DNA of 64,000 nt from contig NC_133526.1 in the NCBI RefSeq assembly GCF_048544455.1, positions 8,324,001 through 8,388,000 on the forward strand. The letters are read 5' to 3'. The number at the start of each line of letters is the position of its first letter. The first letter of the stretch is position 1. Under the pieces are notes generated by a model, which had not been told where the DNA came from, made no database searches, and saw nothing but the letters and a program-made list of their open reading frames with translations. Shown here piece by piece: positions 10,511-23,541 of this stretch. A program made the position numbers and the translations under genes. This DNA is from Silene latifolia (taxonomy: Eukaryota; Streptophyta; Magnoliopsida; Caryophyllales; Caryophyllaceae).

Positions 10511-10845
10511 CCTTATGAAAATAATTACCGAGGATTAATTGACAGATTAACTTGTCTCTTACAAGTTTACATTCATAATGTCTACAACGTCTAGAAAAAG
10601 ACTCACTATATCTCGATTTGTCCAACAAATGACGAAAAGTAATTCAAGTGAAAAAAAAAATGGGGCATTACGGAAGATGAACTAGTTCAACCTACACAGT
10701 TTCTAGTTACACAAACAGCCTCCGACTATAACCCTTTGTTTAGATGAAAGGATTTTGGAGGGAAAGGAAAATAATTACATCTGACTACCCTTATCCGACT
10801 ATAGGTGGTAGCATTTAAGGTATTAGGGCAATGTTACAGTTGGTA

Positions 10846-11025
10846 AATCCCCCCTCCCCCTATTCGGCGCCTGCGAGGTCCAAGCCCAACTGATTAATTA
10901 GATTTCCAAACCCTTAGGAGAGGGGAGGGATAAGGGGATTCCTCCCTCCAAGTGGTAGTAGGGCTTGAACCTGTGACAGTGACATTACGGTCACACTAGA
11001 TCATGCTTTGCAGAGGTACACCAAC
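10846..11025 (-). mobile_element. tRNA-derived SINE (unit A copy)
   Basis: On the minus strand a B-box GGTTCAAGCCC is present, followed by a body ending near GGCGCCGAATAGGGGGA. The A-box side has lost 17 bp relative to unit C, where GATCTAGTGGCAAGGG is intact. Because the A-box region is deleted, this copy and the one in unit B would not be expected to be transcribed by Pol III. Confidence 0.55.
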
Positions 11026-11456
11026 AAACAAGTTAGACAAATCTTAAAACAAATATTTTAAAAATGGAGACTCAATTTTTGAAACTAAAACTAAACCGTC
11101 TTTAACTTTCCAAACTGAAAGTTTCATAAGTTAAGATGCAGTTTCGAAGTGCATTTACTATATGCCCCAAACGAAATGATAGAGGCCGGCCTTTTGTATG
11201 TAGTTCCAGTAATGTTCCACAAATTAATATAGTATCCTAAAACTTTAACAAACAAATTTGTTTTTATCAAATAAATGAGACTATCCCAAAAAAAAGAAGG
11301 AAAAGAAAAATCAGGATCTAAACTTATTATCAATAGAGCTCCATAAGACCATAACTGATCTAACAATCTTTAACACTTCAATGAAATATTCTATTTACAA
11401 AATTAACTGAGATGTTCCAAAAGGGAGGATTTTACGTTTCAACGGATAAAATAATA

Positions 11457-11690
11457 CTCCCTCCATTCCACTTTAATTGTCCCCATATATATATTTTGGG
11501 AAGGATTTAAGGAAAAAGCGATAAAATTACAAATGTATCCCTTAAACTGAAGAGAATGAGAACAATGTTATGGTAATGAAGGAGTGGTGTTAAATATCAA
11601 GGGTAGTATTGAAGGTTCACTTAATTTCCTTACATTAGAAAGGGGACATTTAAGTTGAGACAAATTATGAGGGGGAAAGGAACAATAAAA
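11457..11690. mobile_element. Degenerate Stowaway-like element
   Basis: The left end CTCCCTCCATTCCACTTTAA follows TA. The right side GGGGACATTTAAGTTGAGAC is a weak inverted match of the left interior AATTGTCCCC. Units B and C lack the right half because of a shared deletion between CTTAATTTCCTTA and AAGGTTGACAC. Confidence 0.5.
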
Positions 11691-12457
11691 CAAAAGAAGG
11701 AATCACAAGAGAATGAAGGTTGACACACAGACGCCTCCATTTTTTTAAAATAATGCCGCAAAGTATAGCCATGAAAGCTAACTGAAGCTTGAGCAAGATT
11801 AATTAAGAAGAGAATTCATTCATTGTATGAGTCAGGTAATTCATACATACCTTTACAGAGAACCTGACTCTGTCAAGCTGATTCAGCCACCGGAGCTAAT
11901 TAGTTGTTCCTCGCAATTTCCCCCGAGGTGGTGTCTGCAAAATTGACTCATAGGGGATACCTCCAAAACAACTTTTTATTCTTGTTGTGGCCTTACACCT
12001 AATACATCTCCTGGCCGACAAATAATCTTCTCTCAAGCAAAATTAGCTACCTGCACTAGATAGATGTTGACCATGGTGTACGTGGCACTTGGCTCAAATG
12101 GGATCCATGATACCTCCACAAATATATTATTGCCTCATACATCCCTATGCTCATGTACACTGTCGAGAAGATGTTACATGGATGAAGCTCTTGAATAAGA
12201 AATGAAATTTGCAGGAGTATGACCACGGCAACCCACCAAACCACCACCTTCTAAGGAAAGATCATATCTCCAGCATATGGGTGTTCCCTCCATTCATTGC
12301 CCTGCCATGTCAAAACGTCATGGACAACGCCTTAGTCTCAAATCAATTTGGATCTGCTTAGTGGTAAGATGAATCATTATCGTGTAGATTCAATCTCTTC
12401 CAAAAAGGAAGGGCAAGGGCTGCTACACCAATATCAAACATAGCTAAAAGTGGGCCG

Positions 12458-12733
12458 TCATTTAATCAAACGCTTGGCAATATTGACGAATTGGGATAGC
12501 CTCGAAGATGGAGAATTAAGCTTAGGCGGCTTTATTAACATGTTCCCCCAACTGTTTAGAGAATTAAGCTTAGGCAGCTTTGTTAATTTCAAGCTGTTTG
12601 TTGGGGTATTCTTGACATCAAGCCCATGTTTTGCACTAGCTGTGTATGACCGATAACTTTGATAACTTGGGCTAAATTGGGAGGGAAATTTTTGGAGTGG
12701 AATCTTTTCTCGCTTTGGTGTTCTGATAAGATC
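12458..12733 (-). CDS. Hypothetical terminal exon, unknown product (unit A)
   Basis: After the acceptor-like GTTTGCAG the minus strand reads 91 codons open, starting DLIRTPKREKIPLQKF and ending NIAKRLIK before TGA. The composition is Ser/Lys/Pro/Leu-rich with an internal near-repeat (KLTKLPKLNS / MLIKPPKLNS). I recognise no domain. The matching stretch in unit B (41705-41980) is identical. Identity could reflect selection, recent gene conversion or simply youth. No upstream exon joins in phase with confidence, so this may not be coding. Confidence 0.25.
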   Translation of the reverse strand, partial: DLIRTPKREKIPLQKFPSQFSPSYQSYRSYTASAKHGLDVKNTPTNSLKLTKLPKLNSLNSWGNMLIKPPKLNSPSSRLSQFVNIAKRLIK

Positions 12734-13151
12734 CTGCAAACCCGAAATAAAAATCATCAAATTACATTGTCTAAAAATGAGTAAATTACATTTATTTTCA
12801 CGGTACACTTTTTACTCATTATAGTACTTTTGTCTAACTCTTTCCATTTGGCACGCGGATGTCAAAGGCTGAGTTCGGATACCGAGTCGTCAACCAATTA
12901 GCTCGGATTGTAGAAGTATTGATGTCATTAACAGCGAAAATAGGATCGTAGAAGATGAGTTAGCGGAAATTTTGACGTCGAAGACGGCTTGTCGAATATG
13001 GTGGAAATTCAGGGAGGGGGAGAGAAAATTTGAAGGGAAAATGAGTTTGGAAATGAGACGAGTAAAATGCGTACCGCGAAAATCAACACCCATTATCAAT
13101 TACTCCCTTATACAAGTTTTTCAAACTTAGTCTCTTATATATTTTTTTTTT

Positions 13152-13601
13152 CGGAAATTTCTCATGGTACTCCTTAATTTTGTCAGATTTCTCATGTTAC
13201 CCATGTTTTTAAGAATTTGCCTATGATACCTTTGAAAATCCATTTATGTGCCAATGGTACCCCTAAGGCCCTATTGTAACGACCGTTAAATGGCCGTTAA
13301 ATTTTGATGGTGTGGCAATGAAATAGTAATTAAAAATTATTAATAAATATGAAATAAAAATGAAAAGTAGGGGTACCGTGGGTAATCAGACAAAATTAAG
13401 GGGTGCCAAGGAAAATTTCCATAATTTTTAATAACTAATTATTGTCATATCATCAAAACTTAACCTCCATTTAACGACCGTTACATTAGGGGTACCATGG
13501 GCACAAAAATGGAACATCGAGGATACCATAGGCAGATTCTTAAAATCAGGGGTACCATAGGAAATCTAACAAAATTAAGGGATATCATGGGAAATTTCCG
13601 G
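13152..13601. mobile_element. Fold-back element with long inverted arms (unit A)
   Basis: The left arm starts CGGAAATTTCTCATGGTACT and the right arm ends ATCATGGGAAATTTCCGG. The arms match imperfectly over about 150 bp each, including CGACCGTTAAATGG / AACGACCGTTA. The unit B copy (42399-42710) has lost its right arm in an approximately 780-bp deletion. Target-site duplication is unclear because both flanks are T-rich. Confidence 0.6.
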
Positions 13602-15102
13602 TTTTTTTTATTACTACCTTTAAATATCAGTGTTAAATTTTGATACAAAAATTCATCAAGCGAATAAAAGAGGAATATTCCGATTATTTCACATTTTTCC
13701 CTCCCAAATTTGTTTTTTCTATCCAAATAGCCTTCTACACGAAATTTTTATATTTTTTATAAGAAAAAACATGGCCATGTGAGATCTTGTAAGAAAAAAT
13801 ATGGTCATATGAGATCTTGTTTGATTCACATTTAAGAGTACAATAAGAACACGAAATTTTTATATTTTTTAATAATGTAAAACTAAAGATATTTACGTTA
13901 CAAATCATGCATTGGCAAACGTGTAAAAGGGAAATGTTGTGTTTGGAGTTGAATAGAGGGAGTAGTATGTAAAAAACGTAACTGAACAACGACACTTAAC
14001 AAATTAAAGGAAAACTATATGAACTACAATCCTTTTTAAGTTCAATGGAGTAAAATAGAAAGAAATCACCAAAATTGAGAAATGGGTATTAAAACTATTT
14101 TAAATGAATTGGGTTTATCTCAATTCAGTAAAGAAGTGAAGAAAAGGAAGACTCACCAACCAAAATGACTAATAAGTTTTAGGGGTTTTTTCCCTAATTT
14201 ATTTGATTGTCTAATTGTGTTATGTTTGTGGGAAACTGTTGGAAATTATCGAGAGAAAATGGGTTTTGTTGTGTGAGTGAGTATCCCTTGTTTCATTTTA
14301 TTAAATTTAGTTAAGAATTTGTTTAGGTAGTATGAATATGTAAACAAATGAGGGATTAAGCTGAATTAAAGGGTGTGGTAAAAAGGGTTTTATTAAGTAT
14401 AGTCCACTGAAGTCTTTTCCCAGAAAAGGATAATAATAAAAAAAAATTAAAGTTATGATATTTTAAGGTAGTCATTTTAAAAAAATTGTAAAAGGGAATA
14501 ATTTTGAAGAGTTGTCATAAGATATCTAACATTTAGGTCACGTTCCATGCAGGTACCCTTACATTATTTTATTTATTTATTTTTTGGCCAAAAGTATCTA
14601 AATTTAACATGTCATTTGTTAATTTCTCCTTTAAAAAAATTGACTTTTTTCCTTAAAAACAGATTAATCACATAATTTAACTCTTTTCCCCTATCCAACT
14701 ATGCCACCTTGTACCTCACCACTCTTTATGATCCGTCTCCCACCTTATTCACCTTACCTCCTCACCCGTTAATCATCTAATCATCTATGTGGCTATTGTC
14801 ACCTTCTCCACCTTCATCCTAATCACTATATATATACTCTTAACCTCATCCCCCTAACTCCTTTATCCTCCCTCCCCCACCCCTTCCAACTTACATCTTT
14901 ATTCTCTCCAATAACACACCTTTCGTCGAGGCAACAATAGGGGCAATAACATGGGTTGATAAAAAGAGTAATAAATGTTGGTGATTGAAAGAGTGGTTAA
15001 GGGTGGTGACTAAGGAATTGATAGAAGTAAATATCAAGAGGATAAAGTTAAATCTAGTAAATAATAGGTGTAAAATTCTTGTTACCTATAATTATAGGAT
15101 TT

Positions 15103-15164
15103 TACAACAACAACATCAGAGCCTTAATCCCAAAATGATTGGGGTCGGCTGACATGAATCATCC
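15103..15164 (-). mobile_element. Fragment resembling a plant RTE-type LINE 3' end
   Basis: A CAACAACAACATCA tract is followed by GCCTTAATCCCAAAATGATT and GGGGTCGGCTGACATGAATC. This sequence family is widespread in dicots and usually assigned to RTE-like LINE tails. The assignment is from memory. The unit B copy is at 43581-43644. Confidence 0.4.
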
Positions 15165-17330
15165 TTTAGAACCGTCAATGGGTGAACGCACAACTCAAAA
15201 TGCGAATAGAAAAGGTAAAATGAAAAACAAAAGGGAGAGCAAAAATGTAATGCAAGGTCAAGGTAATAATAGGATTTTAAATAAAAAAATAATATTTTTT
15301 TTTGTCTAAGTCAATCTTACTTTTTGTTTACGGAATCCATTAGTTTGTATTTGTTAACAAGCGAAATATAAAATTAGACATTTTTGGGCAAGAAAAATAA
15401 TGTTAGGTATGTAGTTTTCAAAACAATATTATCAATTTGCGAGATTTCAAGATAAGACCTTAAGTGAAATGAAATCTTTTAAAGGCTTTATGTTGGATTT
15501 AAGGTTATTAATCCTATTAGTACTTGATAAGCTCATAGCGGTCCTATGTGTAAGCATGTGTTTTACATTTGTTAGAACCTATTTTAGGTTTAGGTGATTA
15601 ACATATATCCTACGGTGTTAATAAAATGCGATTTCAATCCACGTACACATAGGGGTGTTAACGAGTCAAGCCGAGCCACTATCCATGTGTTTCAATAAAT
15701 GAACACCTAAACACATAAATGAAACCATACGGATAGCCATTATAAGAAATGTTGGAACTCGTAAGGGGCCTAGACTCTACCCGAACGAAAGAGGGTAGCC
15801 ATTTCAAAACGCAAGGGAATTCCATCTTTCCTAAAACCAAACCAATTGGCAATAGAAGGAGAACCCTAGGCTTTACTAAGGAAGCAACTCTCTACTACAC
15901 TACCACCAATTTGGGACTTTATGTTGTTTCTTACTTTCCAACAACAAACAAGTATATAAAACTGAACCGCGACGACTAACATGTACCTAATCTATGGACG
16001 CCAAGCCCAATGGCGTAGTGGTTTCATTTTCTAGGAACTAATTCTTTAGAACAGATTACCAAGAGCAATCGACTAACCTCCAGACGGCCATACAAAGTCG
16101 GCATTAATAATAATTTCTTCTCTATATCATTATTTAGACGATCTGCAAAAAAAAACGTATAAAAAAGGTTACATCAACTGAACAAAAGGTGAATAATCTA
16201 TTATTACATGTGGTTTTCCATGTGTAATTCATGAATCTTCGTCGAAAACTAAAAGACATTGAATTGCATCATCAAAGACAAACCAAGAAGCATTACCTCC
16301 ATCCTCGGTCGCGAGGCTTGGGATCACCCTGGTATAACATATACAACATATACAGGGTAAAATTAAGGTGAACCTACCCAATTAGGAAACATTAAAAGCA
16401 TATATATTACACAAATAAGATGATCATACGTGTTGATATAGGCTTGATCCAAATCATGTCTCTTGAGTTCAAAGGATAAGATCCACAAACGCCTGAAATC
16501 ATCCTCGTGTCCCGAGATCTACACCAAATAAAGGCTCAATAGTATAGATCTCATTCAAGTAAGCTATTGAATACAGGTTAGAAGTTCAATAGTACAAGGA
16601 TACATGACACACGACTCACACAAATCGACTCTGCTATCAAATATTGAAATAAATCAATTTAAATATATTATAGAGAGAAAGGATCAAATGAGTCCACCAC
16701 CACCAAATAAACTAAGTCCTCCTTACAACCACACACCTGAAGTTACAAGGGATGTGCTTAAAGTTGCAAACATTGTCTAAATAGAAGTTACACATTAGTA
16801 TTTGAAATTTTAGCACAAGTTTATTTAAATTTAGTGATTTACAGTCTTTTACGAATGTAACTTTAAAAAGTTTATTCAACTTTAGTGATTTAAAAGTGTA
16901 GCTTTAGTCTTTTACGAGCATAACTTTAGTCTAGTGTAACTTTAGTCCTTGCTAGTGTAACTTTATACTACAATGTGATTTTGAATATATTACTTTGAAT
17001 TTATGTAATTTTAAGACTAGTCTATGTAACTTTAGTCCTTTATAGGTGTAATTTTAGTCCTTTATGAGTCTAACTTTAATCCGAATTCTGTCGTCACCAC
17101 CACTACAACACCAAAACCACCACCACCAACGACCACCATCCACCTTCCCGTAGCACTTAGTTTTTTGAATTTGTACCTTTTTTGTAGATCTAGGTTTTGA
17201 ATTCGTACCTAATCTTTATATGTAGATCTAGGACGTGGTTTGCGTGGATCGGAGGCCGTCGGTGACGGGTGCGTGGTTGGGGTGACGATGGCCGACGAAG
17301 AATAGGGAAGGGATTTGGCGTGTAGATCCG

Positions 17331-17444
17331 GACAAAAGGAAGAAGAAAGGAGAAGAGGAAGTGCATGGTTGTGGCGACGGGGAGGAGTGGTCGGAGTTTA
17401 GGACAAAAGGAAGAAGAAAGGAGAAGAGGAAGTGCATGGTTGCG
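17331..17444. repeat. 70-bp direct repeat with AGGAAGAAGAAAGGAGAAGA
   Basis: Two tandem copies begin GGACAAAAGGAAGAAGAAAG at 17331 and 17401. Both read on to GTGCATGGTTG and GGAGGAGTGGTCGGAGTTT. The same pair is in unit B near 45810-45950. Confidence 0.7.
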
Positions 17445-18867
17445 GCAGCATGGAGGAGTGGTCGGAGTTTGGTGTTGTCGTTTGTTGTAGATCTAGTGTC
17501 GTTGGTTGTAGATCAATACTAGTGTCTCTTGTCTATTGAGTCACCATATTTGAAGATGATGGAGGGCTATATTTGAGATCTTAATAATGTACAAGTGAAT
17601 TTGCCTAAGCTAAATGAACATTAAAGTAGTATGAATAGGCTTAATTTGTCATTTCAATATCTCATACCCTTAATATTTCAACTTCTTTTTTTAATGAACT
17701 ACTTTAAGAATTTGGACGAACATAACCCTAGCTTGGGAAATTTTCACTTTTGAATCTGGAAACTAATTTCGGATCTTAACGGATATTTGGATATCCGACC
17801 CAACATTTTGGGATGTTGATACTCGGATATCCGAACAGTTCGGGTCGGATATCGGATACTGGAATTTTAATTTTTCGGATCGGATATCCAACCCATACTC
17901 AGCCTTACTTCACATTACATTACTTCACATTACATCTTTTCCTGCTCTAACTAATGTCAAACTCTATACTCCTTTCGTATGCTACTATCTTCCTTGTCGT
18001 CATACTTTGTAGCCTCTTCAAAATCTAAATTGTTGCCCTACTATTTCAATTCTTGTAAATTTCGTCGAAATAACATTCTGTAGAATATACTTCTAAGGCA
18101 AATATTCTTGGACTTTTTGTGTATTTAGTATCATGGAACCGTGTATGTGAAATGTTGATGAAATGACAAAGATAATTATTTGAGAATTATTGTTTCGCAT
18201 AGATTTTTGTAAGATAATCATTACTGTATATTGTACCATATTAGCTTGATTCTTTAATTTTGGATCATTACTCTATATTGTACCATATTAGCTTGATTCA
18301 TCAATTCCGTCTAAGAAGGGTATGTCAAGGATATTGATACTTTACATGTTTATGGCAAAGACGGTAATTACATTCCATCTAAACAAGGTATGTCAAGGTC
18401 ACATGAGTAAATAATGTATGAATGTGACTACAGGATACGAATGACATACAAACCCTAAATGACGAGTTCCTAACTCACTACCTAAGGTGTGTTCCATAAG
18501 AAATTTACCTTAACGTTAAGGTACCATTGTTCAAGGATGGTTTACATGTCATGAAAGTTTAACGATTTGCATTTATGTGGTCACTGTGATTCATGAGCTT
18601 GCTTAATACATGCATTGTATAATCTCGGGTAAGCAACTTGATATGAAAATGCTAAAGATGGCTTCCCCTATTATTTTCAAGATGACTCTACATTTACCCT
18701 TTTAGGAGATGTTGAAGAGGAATTTGTAAGTATGTTATGGCTATGCTTAGACGTAAGAATTTCTTAAATTGTTAAAAGGTATGGAGGAGACGAAGTTTCA
18801 GCTCATATATTAAGTTAGTTTCGAGTCCTCGGTCAGGAAAATAAAGACAAGGGCTACAACAACTACT

Positions 18868-18990
18868 TTCTGCATTATTTACACAATGTACTTTTTTAAT
18901 AAACCTACTTCAATTAACATGTGTTGTAACCTGCATTGTTTACACAATGTACTTTTTTAATAAACCTACTTCAGTTAACATGTGTTGTAA
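18868..18990. repeat. Two-copy 62-bp tandem repeat
   Basis: The unit starts CTGCATTATTTACACAATGT and ends CATGTGTTGTAAC. It occurs twice in tandem with a few substitutions. Unit B has both copies at about 47352-47474, so it predates the A/B duplication. Confidence 0.75.
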
Positions 18991-20346
18991 CCTCCTAAAT
19001 GATTTGGACAGAGGGAGTGAGTTTTAATTACAATGTTGTACGGTTATATATGAAACGCAATGCATATGGAGTAGATGATAATTAAATATGTAATGTAAGA
19101 AAGAAATAAAAAATTATTATGCTGAGATTGTCTAAATAATTTGACATCATTTTGTTAGAAGGAGAAAGGTGCTAGCTAAGGAACGACAAATAACTAGATA
19201 AGTTATGGGCGTGAGGTACTATACACTTATAAAGTAAACGAAAGTGTTCTATAAACAAATTTTCAAAATGAATTGTGCATAAAAATGCAGTAATCTGAAT
19301 TTTTTTATAAAAAACTGTTCTAAAAAAAGCTTCCACTAAAAAGGGTAAAATTTATAATTTAAAATTTGTTTCTCTTTTGTTCGATTTCGATATTAAATGG
19401 CTTCCTAAATCATTTAATTTTATTCCACTTGGCATTTTCTCATTGGTTTAAGTTGAAGTGTTGATTATTTGATTATTATTAACTAATAATTGAATTATTA
19501 ACTCATTTTTCATTCAATTCTACCTATTTTGCTAAAAGATGTGCATATATAAGATTATTTTTATCTTAATTCAATTTAATACGGCATCAAATTAATATAT
19601 CAACTTCCATTTGTTCCATCATTAGTTCGATATCACCGTTTCTGTTTCACAGTGAAGAGTGTTATTTTATTTGCTACAAAGATGATGGCTCAAATTGAGG
19701 TAGATATTATTATAAATAACATAAAAATCCTATGTGGCACTCCAAGCTCATTTTTATTCCTTTTTACAAATCTATACATACAACTAATTTTATGCCCGTA
19801 CACGGGTTCAGATATATTAATTGATACGATAGTACACTAATGTGGTGATGGAACTTAGTTGTGTTTTAGGATTACCCGATTAAATAACTACATAATTGCT
19901 TAGGCGTAAGAAACTTGGAATATGAGCAATATGATCATAAAAAGGTGATGATCCTTGTCTTGTTTATCGACTCATTAGATCAACTATAATATAAAATGTA
20001 AATATTAATTTATATGACATGGAATTAATATAGATTTTATAGACATTTTTATGATTTGTCAGCAATGTATAATTTAATAGTGTGTTAGTTAATACATATA
20101 ATATACATTCGAATTCCATAATAGATTATTTCAAAGTTTATGGACGGTGTCCAATTACGATAAAGTGATTATTAGTTAGCAATGCATAATTTTAAAGTGT
20201 CGGTTAATATAGATAATATACATTCGAATTCGATATTAAATGATTTCAAAGTTCATGGACGGTGTCTAGTTACAATAAAGTGACTATTAGTTGGTGTATA
20301 TGTAATTATAATTCTATCGAATAAAGGCGTACGAAATACATAACCC

Positions 20347-20406
20347 AAATAACGATAACGATAACGATAACAATAACAATAACAATAACAATAACAATAA
20401 TAATAA
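20347..20406. repeat. (AACGAT)n/(AACAAT)n microsatellite, unit A
   Basis: Three AACGAT repeats are followed by several AACAAT repeats and then AAT repeats. Unit B (48900-48957) has one AACGAT and more AACAAT repeats, showing repeat-unit turnover since duplication. Confidence 0.8.
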
Positions 20407-21639
20407 TCAAGTTTAAAGTTCCTACGTTAGCACTTCCGTCCCGGTCATGTGTTTACCTTTTCCATTTTGATTGTTTCAATAAATTGTTTACCTTTTTATG
20501 TTCGGAAGGCTTTCGATGGGTAACTTGACCATCTAATGGGACCCATTACTTCTCGCCCCCCATTTGCTTGTGGTCATATAAGTTACCCTAATTACTATTA
20601 TTTTTTTTCAATTGCTTACCCTAATAGTTAACATCTCGCCTCACTCTACACACTACCTCCCTCTTCTCCAATAAACATTATTTCATTCCAAATTTCTTAC
20701 TGTACTCCTCTTTCTCCATATACTTTCACAACTCCGTCGCCACCATCACACCTCCACCACCTTCTCTTCTCACCAACATCAACACCTACTCCGTCATCAC
20801 ACTCATTAAAATTCAACATTTTCATTAATATTCATCGGATAGATGCTTGCATGAATCCCTGTTTTAATGGGTGATTAAGGGTTAAAAATTAAAGAGGAAA
20901 CCAAATGAAAAAGTTAAATGTTAGCCTTAAAAGGTTGATTTTTGTCCTTCCATATTTTTATAGACCTAGCTTTTATAATTTGCAAGCTTTTATTTAGTTT
21001 TTATACCTGTTTTATTTGTATTTTATTTTGTTTAATAATTTTTTTAAGGTTGTCAAATCTGGTAATTTTTACATTTGTAATTACTTTTTTAATTATGTTT
21101 GATTTCTTTAAGAGATATATTCTTCGTTTTATAGATAATTTTAAATCTTATTATTATTGAAGCGATTATTTGAGTATTTTTTGTTCCTTTATTTTTTTAT
21201 TCCTACTGCTAAGGAAATTCCATAATTTTCGCCAAATGATTTAGGCAATATTTTTTAAAAATAAATAAATTATTTTTCCAAATTTTTTAATTAATTAGGG
21301 AAATCAGATAGTTTGCAAGAATAATTTATCAAATTAAATTTAATAAACTAATTGACTACTGATGAAACAAAGCATCATGAAATTAGAAAACAAAGAAGGA
21401 AGAAAGAGAGAAATTAATCCTCTTGAAGATCATGGGGACCCTACATCAAGCAAAAAATAAACTTTAGTTTTTCATTCCCTAAAATCCAGAGTTCTTTAAA
21501 AAACCTAGCTTTTATAATAGGTAGATAATATAAAAAGCCTAACTTTGAGTAGCAAGTTAACCCACGTGGCGCTAGATAATTCATCTTACCTTTGATATCA
21601 CAATTATCCACGTCATTTCAATAATTTATTAAATAAATA

Positions 21640-21730
21640 CTCCCTCCACACACCTATTTTCATCCCATTTCATTAAAATATATCTCACATATAATAGAGA
21701 AATGAGGTGAAAACTTATGTGTGGAGGGAG
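21640..21730. mobile_element. Very short Stowaway MITE (unit A copy)
   Basis: The element is 91 bp. CTCCCTCCACACACCTATTT is mirrored by AAACTTATGTGTGGAGGGAG, with TA flanks at 21638-21639 and 21731-21732. It is present at the same site in unit B (50220-50310). Confidence 0.85.
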
Positions 21731-23100
21731 TAGTTAAATAATGAAGTCACTGGATAATTTTCGTTTCTTTTTAATCATCCTTTGTGTTTTTGTAACCGTC
21801 AAACAATAATCAAGGCACACTAAAGAGACAACGTTTCGAAAAGGAAAACTAAGAGTCAAGACCAAACAACTCAATACACAATATTTAATATAAAAAATAA
21901 AAAAGAAATTAAAAGGCATTGCACTAACAAATGAAATCAATAACATTCTTAGTAGGAGAACAAAACGTTCGATAGATATTATGCCTGGCATTTATTCTTT
22001 TAGATAATTAAATTTGTTTTGTTGTATCTTAAGCTATTCTGATGTATAGATTCAATTATGTTCTTCATAAATATCTAATTTTACTCTTATGGTCATATAA
22101 TTCTCTTAGTTGACTTAGAATATGTTTTCTTCACTTATTTTATCTACTGAGATCTTCTTATTAAAGTTTTAATTCTAACAAATGTTTGAAATTCAGGCGA
22201 TCATCAACAATCAAGTAGATAAAAACTCTTAAGTTGAGTATGTTTATCACACTATTACTCGCTTTTTCTCTCTCAAATCTAATTTGGTTTTTGTCAAATA
22301 GATGTCCTTGGCTACCAATACAACTCATGTCTAACTTATATCATAACCTTTTACGGAGTATATCTCAATATGAGAGATTTTTTATAATTGAAGTGTCTTA
22401 AAGATTGTACATCGTAAAGGTTTTTGTGATATAATTACACTTAATATTGCATCTCATAGATGTGGGTAACAACATGCATGGGTCATGTCATGACCCTTAC
22501 TCTAAATTTCCTTGCAAATTCCACACCAAACCGAAAACATAAATTGCTAAAGTTATTTATTACAAAGTAATATTTTGTGTTATATGTTATTGTTATTGCT
22601 TTAGGTTGAAAACAAAACTTACAGGAAATTTGGAATCGAATCTGATACAAAAATTTTCTTAGATAAAGTTATTTTTCTTAGAAAAAGTTATTACCGTATG
22701 AATATAGTTGTGGATTCTAATACTTTTAAGATAGTCGTATTGCAACATTATATTACCAATTTCCCATTATTCATGTTACGAAACATAATGTGGTAGTGCT
22801 TTAGTATGTGCAAGTATATTTGATACTTACGGAGACTCTTGATGGCGATCAAAGATTCAAAGTACTCTAGAACAAAATCAACGCGAATTAAATCAAGCAT
22901 GTGTAAGTTCTTAGTTCTTGAAGAAAAAGGAAGCAAGCAAGGAGGGATAAAGTGGAAGAATTAATGCAGAAATCAAAGGGTTAATCGTGTAGAAAATAAG
23001 AAAAGGATGAAGTGCTTGACCATGTCAGGATAAAATACACATAGTTTAACTTCTTTTTGAATATTTGAGCCATTATTTCTAATTGGAACACCTTCACTAC

Positions 23101-23541
23101 TTGTTTTTGCCCGACGTAGACTAATTAGTTTGTTTAAAGATTTCAAAATCGGGAGAATGACAACTTTTGGAAAATTTAAGTGTAATATTATTTTTGTAAA
23201 AGCAATTAAACTTTCTTTTTTACCAAATTCAGCTAAATTGTATAACGATCTTAATTTCTACAAACTAAAGATTTCTTGGAATTATGTGAAGTTTGAACTA
23301 TCCCGTGCTTTTACTTTTGCCCGACGTAGACTAATTAGTTTGTTTAAAGATTTCAAAATCGGGAGAATGACAACTTTTGGAAAATTTAAGTGTAATATTA
23401 TTTCTGTAAAAGCAATTAAACTTTCTTTTTTACCAAATTCAGCTAAATTGTATAACGATCTTAATTTCTACAAACTAAAGATTTCTTGGAATTATGTGAA
23501 GTTTGAACTATCCCGTGCTTTTGCACGGGTTTAAAAACTAG
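23101..23541 (+). mobile_element. Helitron-like 3' end with a 210-bp tandem duplication (unit A)
   Basis: Two copies of a 210-bp stretch beginning GCCCGACGTAGACTAATTAG lie at about 23109 and 23319. The second ends in the hairpin CCCGTGC-tttt-GCACGGG (23512-23529) followed by TTTAAAAACTAG and T, a Helitron 3' terminus. The first copy has only the left half of the stem (CCCGTGC then TTTTA). The matching 5' end was not found. Because 210 is divisible by three, a spurious repeated open frame results. Confidence 0.6.

Larger units (their letters stand above)
9700..13099 (-). other. Possible spliced transcript of unknown nature (unit A)
   Basis: On the minus strand several splice-like sites occur: acceptor GTTTGCAG before GATCTT at 12733, donor CTGTAAAG/GTATGTATG near 11853, and TAGTGCAG/GTAGC near 12053. 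An ATG at 13091 opens a short reading frame. No exon chain gives one convincing protein, and stretches such as 12054-12380 contain stops in all frames. The region is kept in units B (about 38920-42346) and partly C. It could be a non-coding transcript, a pseudogene, or a gene I cannot assemble. Confidence 0.25.
13602..23100. other. Long gene-poor interval between the two genes of unit A
   Basis: I see no supportable protein gene here. The stretch holds AT-rich DNA, a CT-rich tract (14690-14900), an RTE-like LINE tail (15103-15164), GGATATCCGA-type repeats (17775-17895), and short direct repeats. Open frames near 15749-15979 and 17228-17437 are low-complexity or repeat-like. The stretch is nearly identical to 42711-51690 in unit B, apart from small indels. 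Confidence 0.6.

Noticed and set aside
17228-17437. Minus-strand open frame rich in Phe, Leu and Ser
   Set aside because: It is generated by GAAGAA-type direct repeats; the unit B version changes frame part way.
19780-19810. Hairpin GCCCGTACACGGGT as another Helitron end
   Set aside because: No CTRR terminus follows at the expected distance, so it is not supportable.
23130-23534. 134-codon open frame with a perfect internal protein repeat
   Set aside because: It arises from a 210-bp tandem duplication in a Helitron-like end, starts without ATG, and is broken by a 2-bp deletion in unit B.
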